From Lysobacterales bacterium (lineage in GTDB: Bacteria > Pseudomonadota > Gammaproteobacteria > Xanthomonadales > Xanthomonadaceae): 64,000 bases of DNA. This document shows, piece after piece, positions 61,428-64,000 of this stretch (position 1 is the stretch's first letter; the number at the start of each line of letters is the position of its first letter). The DNA is taken from NCBI GenBank assembly GCA_014946745.1, contig JADCRD010000001.1:2044427-2108426 (forward strand). Reading direction: 5' to 3'. Below the pieces are notes generated by a model that worked only from the letters and a program-made list of their open reading frames with translations, did no database searches and had not been told where the DNA came from. The translations under genes and the position numbers were made by a program.

Positions 61428-62201
61428 ATGCAAAGCGATGTGATTGAACAGGTGAGTTTCCGCGCTCGCAGCCCCGAGGCCGATCGGCGCATGGCCGAGG
61501 CCGCGTGGGCGGCGCACGCGGCGATCGAACGTCTGCCGGGATTCCTCAGCCGGCAGTTCGGTCGCGGCGAGGACGGCGAATGGCTCGACATCATCCGCTG
61601 GCGTTCGATGGAGGATGCCCTGCACGCCGCCCAGCACGCAGGCCAGCAGCCCGCGATCGCCGCCTTCTTCGGAATGATCGACATGCAGTCGACGCAGCTC
61701 CGCCGCTACCGGGCTCCGGCGCCGGCCGCGCTGTGGACCCGGCTGCCGCCGCCGCGGCATGCCTTGATGACTGTGGTGCTGGAAGACTTCGCGCCGACGC
61801 GATTGTTCTACGAGCAGCACTTCAACGCGCGCGCGCTGTTCGATGCACCCGACTACTTGCTGCTGCAGCTGGGCGGCCCCTACGCTCCGCAACTTGCCCT
61901 GATGCATCCGACGCCTGAGGACACGATGCCCTGCTTCGCGGGTGGCGCCGTGCTCAACTTGCAGGTCGATGATGTCGAGGCCCTGCACGCGCGCCTGATG
62001 GTCGCCGGCGTGCCGAGCTGGATGCCGCTGGAGGACCACGCGTGGGGGGATCGCGGCTTCGCGGTGCGCGATCCCGCTGGCCTCAAGCTCTACTGCTACC
62101 GTCCGCAGGCCCCCTTCGGCGAGTATGCGCGCAGCTTCCGCGAGCCCTGGCGACTTGAAGCGCCTACGGACTGCCCAGTAGAGGAACTGCAACCCGCATG
62201 A
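61428..62201 (+). CDS. ABM-like plus glyoxalase/VOC-domain fusion protein
   Basis: 257 residues. The N-terminal 90 look like an antibiotic-biosynthesis-monooxygenase-type ferredoxin-like domain (F-R-A-R... L-P-G-F-L-S-R-Q-F... W-L-D-I-I-R-W). From about residue 105 a vicinal-oxygen-chelate (glyoxalase-like) domain follows (T-V-V-L-E-D-F-A-P-T-R-L-F-Y, D-H-A-W-G-D-R-G-F-A-V-R-D-P-A-G). Likely a detoxification or binding protein. GGAGAG precedes the ATG. It overlaps the WYL regulator gene by ATGA. Confidence 0.75.
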   Translation: MQSDVIEQVSFRARSPEADRRMAEAAWAAHAAIERLPGFLSRQFGRGEDGEWLDIIRWRSMEDALHAAQHAGQQPAIAAFFGMIDMQSTQLRRYRAPAPAALWTRLPPPRHALMTVVLEDFAPTRLFYEQHFNARALFDAPDYLLLQLGGPYAPQLALMHPTPEDTMPCFAGGAVLNLQVDDVEALHARLMVAGVPSWMPLEDHAWGDRGFAVRDPAGLKLYCYRPQAPFGEYARSFREPWRLEAPTDCPVEELQPA

Positions 62202-62884
62202 GCCGCCGCGCCGACCGCCTGTTCCGACTGGTTCGTCAGCTGCAGATCCACGGCCGCCGCACCGCCGCCGAACTGGCGGTGACGGAGGAGGTTTCGGTGC
62301 GTACGGTCTATCGCGACCTTGATGACCTCTCAGCCTCGGGCGTGCCCATCGTCGGCACGCCCGGCGAAGGCTATCGACTGAGTCCGGGGTGGAAGATGCC
62401 AGCCCTACGTTTCGATATCGAGGAGATCGAAGCCCTGATGCTGGGGCTCTCGATCTCCGCTGCCTGGGGCGACAGCGATCTGGCGCGCGCAGCCCGCTCG
62501 GCACGGGATCGCATCCTTGATGCATTGCCTCCACCGCTCGCCGCGGGAGCGCAAGCCTTGGCGCTGCATGTGCCGGACTTCCACATCGAGCCAGCGACGC
62601 GACGCTGGCTTGGGCCGCTCCGGCAAGCGCTGCGCGAGCGTCGCGGTCTGGCCTTCGACTACTGTGATGCGGAAGCCAGGCCGAGCTCCAGACGGGTGGA
62701 CCCGCTGGGCCTGTTCTTCTGGGGTGATCGCTGGACCCTGGTCGGCTGGTGCCATCTGCGCGGCAACTTCAGACACTTCCGCGTCGATCGAATCCAGCGT
62801 CTGGACACAGGCGAAGCGCAGCCCGCGTGGCCGGTGGGCCGTCGCCTGGAGGACTATCTGGAGCGCGTGCGAAGCTGCGAATGA
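62198..62884 (+). CDS. YafY/DeoR-type HTH regulator with WYL domain
   Basis: 228 residues. N-terminal winged helix-turn-helix (H-G-R-R-T-A-A-E-L-A... S-V-R-T-V-Y-R-D-L-D-D-L), then a WYL-type ligand domain (V-D-P-L-G-L-F-F-W-G-D-R-W-T-L-V-G-W-C, F-R-V-D-R-I). The usual W-Y-L triad reads as W-T-L-V-G-W. Overlap with the upstream VOC gene suggests it regulates that gene. Ends 21 bp before tatC, converging. Confidence 0.88.
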   Translation: MSRRADRLFRLVRQLQIHGRRTAAELAVTEEVSVRTVYRDLDDLSASGVPIVGTPGEGYRLSPGWKMPALRFDIEEIEALMLGLSISAAWGDSDLARAARSARDRILDALPPPLAAGAQALALHVPDFHIEPATRRWLGPLRQALRERRGLAFDYCDAEARPSSRRVDPLGLFFWGDRWTLVGWCHLRGNFRHFRVDRIQRLDTGEAQPAWPVGRRLEDYLERVRSCE

Positions 62885-62905
62885 ACGCAGACTCGCAGCA
62901 GACGC

Positions 62906-63670
62906 TCAGGACTCGGTGGGTTGCGCCGGTTGACGCGCCAGCAGCATCCGCGTCGCGATGATGCCGATCTCGTACAGCAGCGCCATCGGGATCGCCAGCA
63001 TCAGCTGCGAGATCACATCCGGTGGCGTGATGATCGCGGCCACGACGAAGGCGCCGACAATGACGTAGGGCCGCGCTTCGCGAAGCTGTTCCACCGTAAC
63101 CCAGCGCAGCAGCCCGAGGATGACCACGGCCACCGGCACTTCGAAACTGAAGCCGAAAGCCAGGAACACCACCAGCACGAAATCGAGGTAGGCGCTTATG
63201 TCCGGCGCGACTTGCACCCCCTCCGGCGATACCGCGGTCAAAAAGGTGAACACCGCCGGCAGCACGAGGAAATAGGCGAAGGCCGCGCCGATGTAGAACA
63301 GCGAGGTGGCCGCCACCAGGATCGGCAGCGCAAGTCGACGCTCGTGCTGATACAGACCGGGAGCGACGAAGGCCCATGCCTGGTAGAGAATCGCCGGCAT
63401 GGCGATGGTCACAGCCGCAACGAAGGCCAGCTTGATCGGCGCAAAGAACGGACTGGCGACATCGACCGCGATCATGCTGGCGCCGGCAGGCAACTTGGCG
63501 ATCATCGGCTCGGCGATCGCGGCATACAGGCGATTCGCAAACGGCATCATCGCGAGGAAGACCGCGAGCACCGCCAGCACCGCGCGCAGAAGACGCGAGC
63601 GCAGCTCGATGAGATGCGAGAGCAGGGTCTGTTCGCCTTCGCCCTCGGAAGGCCCAGGGAGCTGCTTCAT
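62906..63670 (-). CDS. tatC: Sec-independent protein translocase TatC
   Basis: Core receptor of the twin-arginine export system, recognising R-R signal peptides with TatB. 254 residues with six membrane helices. The conserved N-terminal H-L-I-E-L-R-S-R-L near 18-26 and the E/P-rich periplasmic loop (P-G-L-Y-Q-H-E-R-R) are present. The ATG overlaps the tatB stop as ATGA. A likely Tat client (57841 gene) is in this window. Confidence 0.96.
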   Translation of the reverse strand: MKQLPGPSEGEGEQTLLSHLIELRSRLLRAVLAVLAVFLAMMPFANRLYAAIAEPMIAKLPAGASMIAVDVASPFFAPIKLAFVAAVTIAMPAILYQAWAFVAPGLYQHERRLALPILVAATSLFYIGAAFAYFLVLPAVFTFLTAVSPEGVQVAPDISAYLDFVLVVFLAFGFSFEVPVAVVILGLLRWVTVEQLREARPYVIVGAFVVAAIITPPDVISQLMLAIPMALLYEIGIIATRMLLARQPAQPTES

Positions 63671-64000
63671 TCGCGAGAGACACTCTGGTGCGTTGCGTCC
63701 GGGTGCTCGGAGCGGATGGGCGGCACAGCTGCCGCGCATGCGGGTGAATCGCTCAGCACAGCGGGCTGCGGCCCGTCATCCTGCCGGATCAGCGGCTGAG
63801 CGGGCTCGGGCGCTTGCCGCTCCCCTTGCCGCGCAATCTCTTCCGCCGACAGTCCCTCGGGCTCGAACATTGCCGAGGCCGGTTGGGAATCCGCCATCAG
63901 CGGGGCTGGCAAGGGATCCGGGCCGGTGCCGGCCTGCACGGACGCCCGCGCCTCTGCAGCAGCCGCGCCAAGCGCCAGCCCCGTTGCAGCGACGTCGGCG
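63667..64000 (-). CDS. tatB: Sec-independent protein translocase TatB (C-terminal part, partial)
   Basis: The frame is open from the right edge to the TGA at 63667, giving at least 110 residues of Pro/Ala/Gln/Glu-rich, low-complexity sequence (P-E-G-L-S-A-E-E-I-A-R-Q), as in TatB C-terminal tails. The membrane helix and amphipathic helix lie outside the window. The call is by position (ATGA overlap with tatC) and composition. Confidence 0.7.
   Translation of the reverse strand, partial: ADVAATGLALGAAAAEARASVQAGTGPDPLPAPLMADSQPASAMFEPEGLSAEEIARQGERQAPEPAQPLIRQDDGPQPAVLSDSPACAAAVPPIRSEHPDATHQSVSRE

Overview
The window is high-G+C chromosomal DNA from a gammaproteobacterium, most likely of the order Lysobacterales (Xanthomonadales). 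The best evidence is the block carA-(unknown gene)-carB-greA-rpfE-recJ-prfB-lysS. It reproduces the flank of the Xanthomonas rpf region, although no rpfF, rpfC or rpfG is present here. An omlA(bamE)/fur divergent pair, hrcA-grpE-dnaK-dnaJ, and an MTIP-hpt-nagZ-rlmD block agree with this. No rRNA, tRNA, CRISPR array, prophage or intact insertion sequence was recognised. About fifty genes are tightly packed, many with ATGA stop/start overlaps.

Layout. 1-1982: Ser/Thr kinase running off the left edge. 2126-7012: a three-gene SMC-kleisin-KITE (MksBEF/Wadjet-core-like) operon. 7055-8606: small membrane and NTF2-like genes. 8607-9236: a gene-free, locally A+T-richer stretch with a cluster of DnaA-box-like sites. 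9237-10499: kynureninase. 10526-13391: a c-type cytochrome module and a small secreted protein. 13601-27725: a long minus-strand run (lysS, prfB with its programmed frameshift, a secreted protein, recJ, rpfE, greA, carB, unknown gene, carA, dapB). 28078-34386: a PagL-like outer-membrane protein, repeat-rich spacers, an S4 pseudouridine-synthase-like protein with an altered catalytic residue, a YqjD/YqjE-like envelope-stress operon opposite a PRC-barrel gene, a HAD phosphatase and a 23-residue Arg-rich candidate microprotein. 34387-36270: a large lipoprotein. 36897-41894: the heat-shock operon with recognisable sigma-32 promoters. 42077-45051: recN, fur, bamE. 45397-49497: purine and muropeptide salvage plus rlmD. 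49718-57705: an ABC exporter and large secreted proteins. 57841-61276: SGNH hydrolase and clpB. 61428-64000: a VOC-type protein with its WYL regulator, then tatC and the C-terminal part of tatB.

The most unusual non-coding features are three elements built of inverted arrays of a GGGATT[C/G] heptamer. They fill lysS/prfB, dnaJ/dnaK and recN/fur almost edge to edge, and most arms fit a G-quadruplex pattern. Other repeats include a 177-bp MITE-like element ending one base into the hpt stop codon, a (TTGCC)16 tract and a cluster of perfect palindromes. Two secreted proteins share an F-x-x-G-F-E C-terminal tail, and each has a two-stem hairpin in its 5' leader.

Functionally the window mixes core information processing and stress response (lysS, prfB, recJ, greA, recN, hrcA-grpE-dnaKJ, clpB, rlmD), biosynthesis (carAB, dapB), salvage (MTIP, hpt, nagZ), envelope maintenance (bamE, tatBC, PagL-like, YqjDE/PRC) and lineage-specific secreted proteins. 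All assignments rest on reading the translated sequences; no searches were run.
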